DNA of 64,000 nucleotides from Limosilactobacillus pulli (GCF_947381555.1 NZ_CANCWQ010000009.1:1-64000), one strand, 5' to 3'. Positions 25,389-34,145 are shown, numbered from the stretch's first letter. A program made the numbers and translations. Notes: a model not told the origin generated them from the letters alone.

Positions 25389-26182
25389 TGTCTGGATTAA
25401 AACCAAACTTAAAAATCTATGACTCACATACGCATCTAAACGATGATGTCTTTTATAGTGACGTTCCGGCTTATCTAGCAAGGGCACGGCACTTTGGCGT
25501 TGTTGAAATGAATATGATCGGTTCCAATGAACTGCTCAATCAGCGTGCTATTGAGCTGGCGCATCGCTATCAAGGAATGCATGCCGTGATTGGCTGGCAT
25601 CCTGAGGACATTGCGCGTTTTGATGCAGCGGCTGAAAAAACGCTTTTAAATCAGCTTGAAGATCCCTCCGTCGTTGGTATCGGTGAGATTGGATTGGATT
25701 ATTTTAACGATGAGCATTCACCGCATGATGATCAGAAGCGAATTTTTGAGCGTCAGCTGGCAATTGCCAAAGACATGCATCTGCCAGTCTCAATTCATTG
25801 TCGTGATGCGTTGGCTGATACCTATCAGATTTTGAAGTCCGCGCATGTAGATGAGTTTGGCGGCGTTATGCATAGTTTTAATGGTGATGTTGGATGGATG
25901 AAACGCTTCTTAGATTTAGGAATGGAAATCTCCTACAGTGGCGTTGTAACGTTCAACAGTGCCAAAGACGTGCAAGAAGCGATGCTAAAAACGCCATTGG
26001 AGCATTTGCTGGTTGAAACGGATGCACCATATCTAACACCGGTGCCATATCGCGGCCAGCAAAACGAACCAGGCTTTACGCGCTTTACAGTCGAAAAAAT
26101 CGCTGAATTGCGCGAACAATCGTCAGTTGAGGTGGCGTTGGCAACGTTTGACAATGCCAGTCGTCTGTTTTTGAATCATTAA
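25388..26182 (+). CDS. tatD: TatD-family metal-dependent deoxyribonuclease
   Basis: The 264-residue TIM-barrel hydrolase begins IYDSHTHLNDDVF, the first His-x-His metal pair. It continues with GEIGLDYF, SIHCRDAL and LLVETDAPYLTPVPYRG, the standard TatD landmarks. Members degrade DNA 3' ends and aid repair. The start codon overlaps the metG stop (TAATG), and the stop is followed at once by the rnmV frame. This order is the classic Firmicutes yabD-rnmV-ksgA series. Confidence 0.95.
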   Translation: MSGLKPNLKIYDSHTHLNDDVFYSDVPAYLARARHFGVVEMNMIGSNELLNQRAIELAHRYQGMHAVIGWHPEDIARFDAAAEKTLLNQLEDPSVVGIGEIGLDYFNDEHSPHDDQKRIFERQLAIAKDMHLPVSIHCRDALADTYQILKSAHVDEFGGVMHSFNGDVGWMKRFLDLGMEISYSGVVTFNSAKDVQEAMLKTPLEHLLVETDAPYLTPVPYRGQQNEPGFTRFTVEKIAELREQSSVEVALATFDNASRLFLNH

Positions 26183-26193
26183 TGAAAGGCCTT

Positions 26194-26766
26194 ATGAAAA
26201 AGATTAAAGAAGTCATTGTTGTCGAAGGCAAGGATGACACCAAACAAATTGCTAAGGCCGTCAACGCCGACACGTTTGAAACAAACGGGTCGGCGTTGTC
26301 GTCAAGCGGCCTTAAGCAGTTGGCAGAACTACAGAAAACGCGTGGCTTGATCGTGTTTACCGACCCTGATTTTAATGGCGAGCGGCTGCGCAAGATGATT
26401 AGCCAGGCTGTTCCTGGCGTCAAGCATGCTTTTATCAGACGCGATCAGGGAGTTCCTGATGAGGCACATGGCAGCCTAGGCGTTGAACATGCAAATCCAG
26501 CGGTTATCAAGGCGGCATTGGAGCATGTCTATACGCAAGAGACTGAACCAGAAGTTGCCATTACGCCAGCGACGATGCGCCAGGCTGGTCTGGTAGGCGG
26601 CAATAACGCCCGCACACGACGCGAACGGCTCGGACAGCTTTTGGGAATCGGCTATGGCAATGCCAAGCAGATGTCTAAGCGACTTAACATGTTTCGCGTC
26701 AGTGCACAGCGATTTGAAACGGCCATTGAAAAAATTAATCAGGAGGAAAAACGCGATGAGCAGTAA
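26194..26766 (+). CDS. rnmV: Ribonuclease M5
   Basis: The 190-residue protein has a Toprim domain (EVIVVEGKDDT near residue 4 and IVFTDPDFNGERLR) and a C-terminal rRNA-binding part. It matures the ends of 5S rRNA. ATG 26194 is preferred because GAAAGG precedes it and the product then aligns with Bacillus RnmV (MKIKEIIVVEG-like). An ATG at 26182 would add four residues. It overlaps the rsmA start by 11 bases. Confidence 0.95.
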   Translation: MKKIKEVIVVEGKDDTKQIAKAVNADTFETNGSALSSSGLKQLAELQKTRGLIVFTDPDFNGERLRKMISQAVPGVKHAFIRRDQGVPDEAHGSLGVEHANPAVIKAALEHVYTQETEPEVAITPATMRQAGLVGGNNARTRRERLGQLLGIGYGNAKQMSKRLNMFRVSAQRFETAIEKINQEEKRDEQ

Positions 26767-27649
26767 TCCGGAAATCGGCAGCTTGAATCGGACCCGAGCC
26801 ATTATGAAAGAATATGGCATTCATGCTAAGAAGGGTTTTGGCCAGAACTTTTTGACGGATCTCAACGTCTTGAAAAACATCGTCAGAGCAGCTGAGATTA
26901 CCAAGGCTGATAACGTGATCGAGATTGGACCAGGGCTGGGGGCCTTGACCGAACAGCTGGCTCAGGCGGCTGGCCAGGTGGTGGCACTGGAGATTGATAC
27001 TGACTTGTTGCCGGTTTTGGGTGAAGTACTCTCACCATATGACAATGTTAAGGTGATTAATCAAGACGTCTTAAAAGCGGATCTACCGGCACTGATTCAA
27101 GAACAGTTCACTGACCCCAGCCGGCCAATCAAAGTCGTTGCCAATCTGCCTTATTACATTACCAGTCCAATCCTGATGCGGCTGTTGGAGAGTCCAGTTG
27201 AATGGGCGGCAATCTGCGTTATGATGCAAAAAGAGGTTGCCCAACGCTTAACGGCACAACCAGGGACCAAGGAGTATGGAGCATTGACGCTGGCAATTGA
27301 GTATCGCATGCAGGCACGGATTGCATTTGGCGTTTCCAGACATGCATTCGTCCCATCACCAAATGTCGACTCGGCCATTGTGGTGCTAACGCGACGGACT
27401 CAGCCATTATTGGATAAGCCGTTTGATGAAGGAAGATTCTTTGGGTTCGTAAAGAGCTGTTTTGCTCATCGACGCAAGAGTCTGTGGAACAATCTCAAGC
27501 CACTGGCAGGTAAGGATACCGAAAAACAGGAGACGGTTCAGACCGTATTAGCTGAATTAAACGTTTTGCCCCAGATCCGTCCAGAAAAATTAACGTTGGA
27601 ACAATTTATTGCCTTAGCTAATCAGCTTCATGATCATAAACTGTTTTAA
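26756..27649 (+). CDS. rsmA: 16S rRNA dimethyladenosine transferase
   Basis: The 297-residue SAM-dependent methyltransferase (KsgA) has KKGFGQNFL at the start, VIEIGPGLGALTEQL as the SAM loop, the DLPALI-region and VVANLPYYITSPI, the NLPY catalytic motif. It dimethylates two adjacent adenines near the 3' end of 16S rRNA during small-subunit assembly. ATG 26756 is preceded by AGGAGGAAAA within rnmV. The operon ends here, and veg follows after 90 bases with its own promoter-like AT-rich gap. Confidence 0.96.
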   Translation: MSSNPEIGSLNRTRAIMKEYGIHAKKGFGQNFLTDLNVLKNIVRAAEITKADNVIEIGPGLGALTEQLAQAAGQVVALEIDTDLLPVLGEVLSPYDNVKVINQDVLKADLPALIQEQFTDPSRPIKVVANLPYYITSPILMRLLESPVEWAAICVMMQKEVAQRLTAQPGTKEYGALTLAIEYRMQARIAFGVSRHAFVPSPNVDSAIVVLTRRTQPLLDKPFDEGRFFGFVKSCFAHRRKSLWNNLKPLAGKDTEKQETVQTVLAELNVLPQIRPEKLTLEQFIALANQLHDHKLF

Positions 27650-27739
27650 AAAATAAATTGATTTTTACCATCAGTTATGATAGAATTTGACTTTTTGATA
27701 ATTCTTGCCTTATAATGGTTTTTTGTGAGGTGAGAATAT

Positions 27740-27982
27740 ATGCCAACGACAATTGAAGGCATCAAGGAAAAGCTTGATGCACAGGTAGGCCAAAAAGTAC
27801 TGGTCACGGCGCAGGCTGGTCGTAAAAAGGTTACCCAGCGTCAAGGCATTTTAAGCGAGACGTATCCAGCAATTTTTATCGTCAAGCTTAACAAGCGTGA
27901 AGGTTCTTTTGATCGGGTCTCCTACAGCTATGCCGATCTTTTAACCAATAATATCTCTTTGACATTTGAAGAGGCTGAATAG
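27740..27982 (+). CDS. veg: Veg protein
   Basis: The 80-residue protein matches the Veg family (IEGIKEKLDAQVGQKVLVTAQAGRKK, then GILSETYPAIFIVKL). It is conserved beside ksgA in Firmicutes, where it is highly expressed and has been linked to biofilm control in Bacillus. It has the small SH3-like beta fold. The start follows GTGAGGTGAG. A terminator follows ten bases after the stop, so it is a short single-gene transcript. Confidence 0.95.
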   Translation: MPTTIEGIKEKLDAQVGQKVLVTAQAGRKKVTQRQGILSETYPAIFIVKLNKREGSFDRVSYSYADLLTNNISLTFEEAE

Positions 27983-27991
27983 CTCATATTA

Positions 27992-28023
27992 AGAGGTTGG
28001 GAATTAACCCAACCTCTTTATTA
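27992..28023 (+). terminator. Terminator of veg
   Basis: A perfect stem (AGAGGTTGGG with CCCAACCTCT) is followed by TTATTATT. Confidence 0.85.
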
Positions 28024-28070
28024 TTCTCTGGATAATAATGCCTCAGCCAGCCTTGTGGAGGTTCGAAGAC

Positions 28071-28112
28071 AAACTCCGAAAATCGGTCGAAGCTGATTTC
28101 CAGAGTTTTTTC
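28071..28112 (+). terminator. Second hairpin with T-run between veg and ispE
   Basis: ACTC-AAATC and GATTT-GAGT arms (28072-28106) enclose a ten-base loop and precede TTTTTTC. It lies about 50 bases behind the veg terminator and 115 bases before ispE. It is either a back-up terminator or the end of a short leader or RNA. Confidence 0.6.
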
Positions 28113-28228
28113 TCACTCTCTTTTTAATTAAGAAAAATCTTAAGGATCAGTACGGTCTTTTGAGAATAGTTGCAACCCAGTCAGGCACATTTGTATAATA
28201 ATTAAAAATCACTTGTCAAAAGGGGGGT

Positions 28229-29086
28229 ATGACCTTGATCATAACTGAAAAAGCTCCCGCCAAAATCAACCTGGCGCTGGATACCCCAATGCGCTATATT
28301 GATGGTCTGCCACGCTGGGACATGGTAATGAACTCAATCGACCTTGCAGATTACGTTACGATTGAGACGCACCAGCACCAGCATCGTATCAAGGTTTATA
28401 CCGACAGCGGCTTTTTACCCAACGATCAGCGCAATCTTGCCTATCAGGCTGCTCATATTCTCAAGAATCGTTTCCATGTTGATGAGGGCGTAACGATCAG
28501 AATCAAGAAACGAATCCCGGTCGCAGCAGGGCTCGGCGGTGGCTCGTCGGATGCGGCTGCCGTCTTAAGAGGACTCAATCAAGGCTGGAAGCTGGGACTT
28601 TCCTTAAAAGAGCTGGCGCAGCTGTCGCTTTCGATCGATTCTGACGTACCCTACTGCGTCTACAGTCGAACGGCTCACGTAACCGGTCACGGTGAGCAGG
28701 TCGAGGTGCTAAGATCATTTCCGCATTACTGGGCGGTCGTTGCTAAGCCTAAGATCAGTGTTTCAACGCCAACGATTCTGCGGCAGATTAATTATGAAAA
28801 GCTGCAGCACCTGGATGTTGATTCATTGGTTGAGTGCATTCAAGCTGGACGCTGGCAGGAATCTTTTACCTATATGGGCAATGTATTAGAGCCGGTTACA
28901 ATGAAAGAATATCCTGAAATTCGTCAACTCAAGCAGCGGATGGAAAAGCTGGGGGCCGATGTAGTTCAGATGAGCGGCACGGGGCCGACCGTTTTTGCGC
29001 TGTGTCATAATGAGTCAAGGGCTCGGCGGCTGCATAACAGCTTGTGCGGCTTTTGTCGGGAGGTCTATTTAGCCATGCTTTTATAG
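28229..29086 (+). CDS. ispE: 4-diphosphocytidyl-2-C-methyl-D-erythritol kinase
   Basis: The 285-residue GHMP kinase has EKAPAKINLALD at the start, the ATP loop PVAAGLGGGSSDAAAVLRGLN and DVVQMSGTGPTVFAL near the end. IspE phosphorylates an intermediate of the non-mevalonate (MEP) pathway. The window also holds mvaA of the mevalonate pathway, and no other MEP gene is seen, so this copy is probably an orphan retained in the ancestral position before purR. Its true substrate in such genomes is uncertain. It ends at a strong terminator. Confidence 0.92.
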   Translation: MTLIITEKAPAKINLALDTPMRYIDGLPRWDMVMNSIDLADYVTIETHQHQHRIKVYTDSGFLPNDQRNLAYQAAHILKNRFHVDEGVTIRIKKRIPVAAGLGGGSSDAAAVLRGLNQGWKLGLSLKELAQLSLSIDSDVPYCVYSRTAHVTGHGEQVEVLRSFPHYWAVVAKPKISVSTPTILRQINYEKLQHLDVDSLVECIQAGRWQESFTYMGNVLEPVTMKEYPEIRQLKQRMEKLGADVVQMSGTGPTVFALCHNESRARRLHNSLCGFCREVYLAMLL

Positions 29087-29093
29087 CAGCATT

Positions 29094-29133
29094 GGTCTCA
29101 ATCAGGTTTTGACCCTGGTTGAGACCTTTTTTA
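29094..29133 (+). terminator. Terminator of ispE
   Basis: GGTCTCAATCAGG and CCTGGTTGAGACC form a 13-bp stem followed by TTTTTTATT. Confidence 0.92.
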
Positions 29134-29153
29134 TTCATTTTGCAATTTACGAT

Positions 29154-29204
29154 AATGAACAATTGATGCGTATGCAACTATTAGTTGTGTGTCAATTGTT
29201 CATT
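29154..29204. promoter_or_regulatory. Long inverted repeat in the arcA upstream region
   Basis: The 13-base arms AATGAACAATTGA (29154-29166) and TCAATTGTTCATT (29192-29204) are perfect inverted copies. The 25-base spacer contains a smaller inverted repeat, CAACTATTAGTTG. There is no T-run, so it is not a standard terminator. It lies about 140 bases upstream of the arcA promoter and could be a regulator site pair or an RNA end. Confidence 0.6.
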
Positions 29205-29345
29205 TTCAAATTTATTTAAAAAAACGATATTCTAATTCTATACATTATTTGCCTAAAATATATTCATAAATTGATTTAGTAAGTATATTCTAGAAAACGT
29301 ATTCATTTTATATAAAACTGCCGCAAAAACGTTGATTTCACAGGA

Positions 29346-29374
29346 TTGACAACGCTTACTTGACGGGTTATATT
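29346..29374 (+). promoter_or_regulatory. arcA promoter overlapping a cre-like site
   Basis: TTGACA (29346-29351), a 17-base spacer and TATATT (29369-29374) make a near-consensus sigma-A promoter 43 bases before the arcA start. TGACAACGCTTACT (29347-29360) overlaps the -35 and spacer and matches the catabolite-responsive element consensus with two mismatches. CcpA binding here would repress the arginine deiminase gene when sugar is plentiful. Confidence 0.7.
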
Positions 29375-29416
29375 AAGAACGTAGTCAAGTAAGAAAACAA
29401 AAGGAGTGACTGTATT

Positions 29417-30640
29417 ATGCCAAGTCCAATTCATGTAACTTCGGAAATTGGCAAGCTGAAGACGGTTATGCTGCACCGTCCTGGCCGTGAAATTGAAAAC
29501 CTCACGCCAGACTCGATGTACCGTCTGCTGTTCGATGACATTCCATACCTGCCAATCGCGCAAGAAGAACACGATTACTTTGCTCAAACGCTGCGCGACC
29601 AAGGCATTGAAGTTCTGTATTTCGAAAAGCTAGCTGCTGAAGCACTGGCTGACCAAGACGTTAAGGAAGAATTTGTTGACCGCATGATTGCCGAATCCGG
29701 TTACGCAGCTGGTTTGATCCACGACGTTTTGAAGGAATACCTGCTGGCCATGAACACTCAAGACATGGTTAACAAGATCTTCGAAGGGGTTCGTCGTGAA
29801 GAAATCGATCTCCCACACATGACGCTGCAACAAGCTGCTGAAGATGCTGATTGGCCATTTGTTATGGACCCAATGCCAAACGCATACTTCACTCGCGACC
29901 CACAAGCATCAATTGGTGATGGCATTTCCATCAACCGGATGACTTTCCCAGCTCGTCAGCGTGAATCCTTAATCACTGAATACATCATTAAGCACCACCC
30001 ACGTTTTGCTGGTCAAGTCAATGTATGGCGTGACCGCAACCACGAAACGCACATTGAAGGTGGGGACGAACTGGTATTAAGCGACCACGTATTTGCCATC
30101 GGTATCTCCCAACGGACGACTGCCGACGCAATCGAAGACATCGCTAAGAACCTGTTCAAGAAGTCGAACTACGACACGGTCATTGCCATCAAGATTCCAC
30201 ACAACCACGCAATGATGCACCTTGACACTGTCTTTACGATGATCGACTACGACAAGTTTACGGTTCACCCAGCTATCCTGGATGAAAATGGTCAAGTCGA
30301 CAACTGGGTTCTGCACCCAGGCAAGGACGGCGAAATCACGATGGAACACCACACGGACATCAAGGAAGTGCTTAAGAAGGCCCTGAACAAGGACGACATT
30401 GACTTGATCCCAACTGGTAACGGTGACCCAATCATCGCTGCTCGTGAACAATGGAACGACGGCTCAAACACGTTGGCAATCGCACCTGGCGAGGTTGTTA
30501 CCTACAACCGTAACTACGTATCCAACGATCTGCTGCGTAAACATGGCATCTTAGTTCACGAGGTTCGCTCAAGCGAATTGTCTCGGGGTCGTGGTGGTCC
30601 ACGTTGCATGTCCTGCCCAATTGTTCGTGAAGACCTCTAA
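29417..30640 (+). CDS. arcA: Arginine deiminase
   Basis: The 407-residue enzyme has SEIGKLKTVMLHRPGREIENL at its start, FTRDP, HIEGGDELVLSD with the catalytic His region, and the C-terminal RGRGGPRCMSCP with nucleophile Cys397. It converts arginine to citrulline and ammonia, the first step of the acid-protective, ATP-yielding deiminase pathway. Its codon use is markedly optimised (C-ending Asn, Asp, His and Tyr), which points to high expression. arcD follows after about 300 bases, but ornithine transcarbamylase and carbamate kinase are not in the window. Confidence 0.97.
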   Translation: MPSPIHVTSEIGKLKTVMLHRPGREIENLTPDSMYRLLFDDIPYLPIAQEEHDYFAQTLRDQGIEVLYFEKLAAEALADQDVKEEFVDRMIAESGYAAGLIHDVLKEYLLAMNTQDMVNKIFEGVRREEIDLPHMTLQQAAEDADWPFVMDPMPNAYFTRDPQASIGDGISINRMTFPARQRESLITEYIIKHHPRFAGQVNVWRDRNHETHIEGGDELVLSDHVFAIGISQRTTADAIEDIAKNLFKKSNYDTVIAIKIPHNHAMMHLDTVFTMIDYDKFTVHPAILDENGQVDNWVLHPGKDGEITMEHHTDIKEVLKKALNKDDIDLIPTGNGDPIIAAREQWNDGSNTLAIAPGEVVTYNRNYVSNDLLRKHGILVHEVRSSELSRGRGGPRCMSCPIVREDL

Positions 30641-30702
30641 AAGCAGGTATGCGGCATAACCGCATAAAATCACGTGCCGATCAATGAGATTTGGCGCATA
30701 TT

Positions 30703-30761
30703 AAAAGTGAAAGTTGGATCATCGCGATATAAATTCGCAACGGTACGACTTTCGCTTTTTT
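30703..30761 (+). terminator. Terminator of arcA
   Basis: AAGTGAAAGTTG and CGACTTTCGCTT arms close a larger loop that holds an inner GCGATATAAATTCGC hairpin, followed by TTTTTT. From here to 30944 I see no gene, only an AT-rich leader for arcD. Confidence 0.78.
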
Positions 30762-30944
30762 CGATTAAGAATTAAAATAGTATTAGACAATTCTCGATCA
30801 TTTATTTTTTAAGGTGTGTAAGGGTTCAGAGGTGGGCGATTGAGTAAGAGTCGAAGTGCTTTTAAGTCATTTAAGCGAGTTTAGGTTTGATTTGTTTGAT
30901 GTCGAGTGGCTAGTCGATCTACGAATAGAAACGAGGGGATATTT

Positions 30945-32366
30945 ATGGATACTCAAAAGAAAGGTATCGGTAAGGGCGAACTGATTGCCCTGATCGTTAG
31001 TTCATGTATCGGTACCGGTATTTTCGGGATTACCAGCGACGTTGCGGCTGCGGCTGCACCTGGTCCAGCTCTTTTGGCCTGGCTGTTCGTTGCCTTTGGT
31101 TTCCTGATGCTGGTGCTTTCTTTAAACAATTTGTCCAACAAGCGGCCAGACTTGGAAGGTGGGATCTTTGCCTATGCCGGTGAAGGTTTCGGTCCACTGG
31201 GTGAATTTATTTCTGGCTGGTCCTACTGGCTGTCAGCCTGGCTGGGTAACATTGCCTTTGCTACGATGCTGATGAGTTCAATTGGGACATTTATTCCAAC
31301 CTTTGAAGGTGGCCAAAACGTTCCATCAATTATTGTTGCAATTATTTTCTGTTGGCTGTTAACGATTTTGGTTAACAATGGTGTCGAAAGTGCCACCTTC
31401 GTTAACATGATTGGGACGATCTGCAAGATTGTGCCATTGGTAATCTTTATCATTATTATGTTTGTCTGCTTCAAGGGCGGCATGTTTACAGCTGACTTCT
31501 GGGGCAAGGTAGCAAGCAACGCTACTAAAGGCACGACGACTGGCTCGGTTTGGACTCAAATGAAAGGTACGCTGATGACTCTGATCTGGGTATTTATCGG
31601 GATCGAGGGGGCATCAGTTATGGCTCACCGTGCAAAGTCTCGTTCTGAAGCTGAACAAGCCTCTGTTATTAGTTTCATTCTGCTGGTAATCATCTACGTT
31701 TTGATTTCTGTTCTGCCATATGGTGCACTGACGCGTGCTCAATTAGCCGGCATGGGTCAACCAGCCATTGGCCACGTTCTGGAAATGACGGTTGGTCACT
31801 GGGGTGCCGTATTGATTAACGTTGGTTTGATCATTTCAACGATTGTTTCTTGGCTGTCTTGGACGATGCTGCCAGCCGAAACGACGATGCTGGTTGCTGA
31901 TGACAAGGCGATGCCAAAAGCTTGGGGCAAGGTTAACTCCAAGAACGCACCAACGACTTCGCTGATGATCACGGCCGTTTTGCAGACGATCTTCCTGTTC
32001 TCGCTGCTATTTACGGAAAAGGCTTATGAATTTGCCTACTCACTTTGTGCCGCCGCAATTTTGTTCTCCTACCTGTTTGTTGGTCTCTACCAAATGAAGT
32101 TGAGTTCCGAACGTAAGGAATGGGGTCAATACACGGTTGGTTTACTGTCGGCACTGTTTATGTTTGCCTGCATGTTCCTGGCTGGTTGGCAAGAAGTGCT
32201 GCTGGTTACGATCAGCTTTATTCCTGGCTTCTGTGTCTACTACGCTGGCTGCAAGGAAAACAATCACAAATTCTCTAAGGCTGAGCTGTGGACGATGGGC
32301 CTGATTCTGGTATTGAGCGTTGTTGCCATCGTATTGGTATGCAATGGTACGATCACCATTAGCTAG
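30945..32366 (+). CDS. arcD: Arginine/ornithine antiporter
   Basis: The 473-residue APC-family antiporter has about 12 membrane helices. GIGKGELIALIVSSCIGTGIFG opens it, followed by GPALLAWLFVAFGFLML, LEGGIFAYAGEGFGP, and VFIGIEGASVMAHRAKSRSE, the arginine/ornithine-type signature. It exchanges external arginine for internal ornithine without energy cost and serves arcA. ATG 30945 is preceded by GAGGGGAT. An upstream in-frame ATG at 30906 lacks a binding site. It is separated from arcA by a terminator, so it may have its own promoter or depend on read-through. Confidence 0.93.
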   Translation: MDTQKKGIGKGELIALIVSSCIGTGIFGITSDVAAAAAPGPALLAWLFVAFGFLMLVLSLNNLSNKRPDLEGGIFAYAGEGFGPLGEFISGWSYWLSAWLGNIAFATMLMSSIGTFIPTFEGGQNVPSIIVAIIFCWLLTILVNNGVESATFVNMIGTICKIVPLVIFIIIMFVCFKGGMFTADFWGKVASNATKGTTTGSVWTQMKGTLMTLIWVFIGIEGASVMAHRAKSRSEAEQASVISFILLVIIYVLISVLPYGALTRAQLAGMGQPAIGHVLEMTVGHWGAVLINVGLIISTIVSWLSWTMLPAETTMLVADDKAMPKAWGKVNSKNAPTTSLMITAVLQTIFLFSLLFTEKAYEFAYSLCAAAILFSYLFVGLYQMKLSSERKEWGQYTVGLLSALFMFACMFLAGWQEVLLVTISFIPGFCVYYAGCKENNHKFSKAELWTMGLILVLSVVAIVLVCNGTITIS

Positions 32367-32431
32367 TGATTTTTGACGGATGATTGTCATTGAATGAATC
32401 AAGACTATTTAAAAGCTTAAAGACGAATTTA

Positions 32432-32467
32432 AATCGTGTTGGAATTTCTCCAGCACGATTTTTTTAT
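32432..32467 (+). terminator. Terminator of arcD
   Basis: AATCGTGTTGGA and TCCAGCACGATT pair around a short loop and precede seven Ts. Confidence 0.9.
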
Positions 32468-32516
32468 ATAAAGGATTGCGCAGCCGTACAAAATTAGGTA
32501 AGATAGTTAACGTTGC

Positions 32517-32539
32517 TAAATAGTAATTATTACTATTTA
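32517..32539. promoter_or_regulatory. Zur-like operator of the zinc transporter operon
   Basis: TAAATAGTAAT and ATTACTATTTA are perfect inverted 11-base arms around a single T, 30 bases before the substrate-binding protein gene. The pattern matches the Firmicutes Zur box TAAATCGTAATnATTACGATTTA with one symmetric change. Zinc-loaded Zur would repress the operon. Confidence 0.8.
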
Positions 32540-32568
32540 ATTAAATGGATTTTTAAAGAGGTGAAAAA

Positions 32569-33477
32569 ATGGATCGACGCTTTTGGGAAATGACAGCTGG
32601 TCTGGGATTGCTTTTGGCCGTAATTCTTGGTCTGGCAGCCACTGATTGGCGACCACAGCAAAAATCACAGCGTTCAATCAGGGTTGTGACCAGCCTGAAT
32701 TTCTATGGTGAAGCAGCTCAAGCGGTTGCGGGAAAGTATGGCCAGGTTACCTCTGTCATTGATAATGCCGCGATTGATCCTCATGACTATCAGCCATCAA
32801 CGGTTCAGGCTGAACAGGTTGCCAAGGCCAATGTCGTAATCTTAAATGGCCTGGGCTATGATCAATGGATGAGTGATCTGGTTAAGGCCAATGCCGATGA
32901 TTCACAAATCGTCGTTAATGTTGGCAGTCAAGTTGCCAAGCGAAAAAACGGCGATAATGAGCATGTTTGGTATCGACCACAGACAATGAAAAAATTAGCC
33001 GATCAGCTGGCCAAAAAATATGCCAGCATTGATCCAAAACATAAACAGTATTATTACCGCAATGCCCAAAAGTATGTTCGTTCCCTAGGCGTAATTGATC
33101 AGCAGATTGAAAAATGTCGGATACTGGCCCGAAAACAGAAAGTTGACGTCAGCGAACCGGTTTTTGACTATGCCTTAGAGAATCTGGGCTATCAAATCAA
33201 TGATCGTCATTTTGAAAAAGCCATTGAAGACGGCAACGACCCATCGCCACAAGATATTCAGCAGCTGCAAGAAGACATTGAGGAGCATCGGATTGCTTTT
33301 TTTGTCAACAACAAGCAGTCTGACAGCAAGACGATTGACAATCTGGTCGCATTAGCCAAAAAGAATCACGTCCCAGTTCTCAACGTTACCGAATCACAGC
33401 CCAACGGCAAAACATATCGGCAATGGATGATGGGGCAGTATCGGCAGCTTTACCAAATTCTACAGCGAGGTGAATGA
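32569..33477 (+). CDS. Zinc ABC transporter substrate-binding protein (cluster A-I)
   Basis: The 302-residue protein belongs to the ZnuA/AdcA/TroA family: VVTSLNFYGEAAQAVAG, IDPHDYQPS with a metal-binding His, NEHVWYRPQTM with a second, and VFDYALENLGYQIN near the third position. The N-terminus (about 9-24) is one hydrophobic segment, but no lipobox cysteine follows, so it appears to be anchored by an uncleaved signal rather than a lipid. The His/Asp-rich loop of many zinc proteins is absent. The operator palindrome and co-transcribed znuC/B-like genes make zinc the likely cargo; manganese is possible. Confidence 0.88.
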   Translation: MDRRFWEMTAGLGLLLAVILGLAATDWRPQQKSQRSIRVVTSLNFYGEAAQAVAGKYGQVTSVIDNAAIDPHDYQPSTVQAEQVAKANVVILNGLGYDQWMSDLVKANADDSQIVVNVGSQVAKRKNGDNEHVWYRPQTMKKLADQLAKKYASIDPKHKQYYYRNAQKYVRSLGVIDQQIEKCRILARKQKVDVSEPVFDYALENLGYQINDRHFEKAIEDGNDPSPQDIQQLQEDIEEHRIAFFVNNKQSDSKTIDNLVALAKKNHVPVLNVTESQPNGKTYRQWMMGQYRQLYQILQRGE

Positions 33478-34145
33478 TCATTTCTCTTATTACAGTTAAA
33501 AATCTGACCCTAGCCTATGGCGACAAGGATATTGTTGATGGCCTAAGCTTTTCGCTGACAGCCGGAGATTTTTTGGTCGTCATCGGGGATAATGGCGTGG
33601 GTAAGACAACGCTGGTGCGGGCACTTTTAGGACAGCTCAAGCCGAAAAAAGGCACGATTGCCATGCAAGAAAAACTGAAAATTGGCTATGTACCGCAATT
33701 TCGCAATCTTGATGAAGAGTATCCGCTGTCAATCAAAGACTTTGTGGCCTTAAACGCCGGCAAGAGTCTGCGGCCATGGCTAAATAAAAAGGAACGCCAG
33801 CATTTAAAGCAGATTCTGGAGCTAACGGATCTGATTCGCATTCAAGAACGCCAGCTGGGCCAAGCCTCAGGCGGTGAAAAGCAGCGTGCCTATCTGGCGC
33901 AGGCACTGTTGGGCAGCCCGCGGCTTTTGATTTTGGATGAGTCGACGGCCAGCCTAGATAATGAAATGAAATACGAGCTGCTGGATCTGGTTGCCAAGCT
34001 GCAAAAACAGGGCTTGAGCGTGATTTTTATTACACATGACTGGGAACTGGCGCAAAAATACGGTACGCGTTATCTGAAGATGATGCCGGGTCACTATCAG
34101 ACGGGGCCAATCGCTGAGTTTCGGCAGGGGGTAAAAAATGTTTGA
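33474..34145 (+). CDS. Zinc ABC transporter ATP-binding protein
   Basis: The 223-residue ATPase has Walker A GDNGVGKTT, the Q-loop GYVPQFRNLDEEYPLS typical of metal cluster transporters, a signature SGGEKQR (Glu instead of Gln) and Walker B LLILDEST followed by the H-loop ITHDW. It energises zinc uptake with the neighbouring proteins. Its ATG overlaps the previous stop (ATGA), and the permease gene begins eight bases before its end, so the three genes are tightly coupled. Confidence 0.92.
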   Translation: MIISLITVKNLTLAYGDKDIVDGLSFSLTAGDFLVVIGDNGVGKTTLVRALLGQLKPKKGTIAMQEKLKIGYVPQFRNLDEEYPLSIKDFVALNAGKSLRPWLNKKERQHLKQILELTDLIRIQERQLGQASGGEKQRAYLAQALLGSPRLLILDESTASLDNEMKYELLDLVAKLQKQGLSVIFITHDWELAQKYGTRYLKMMPGHYQTGPIAEFRQGVKNV

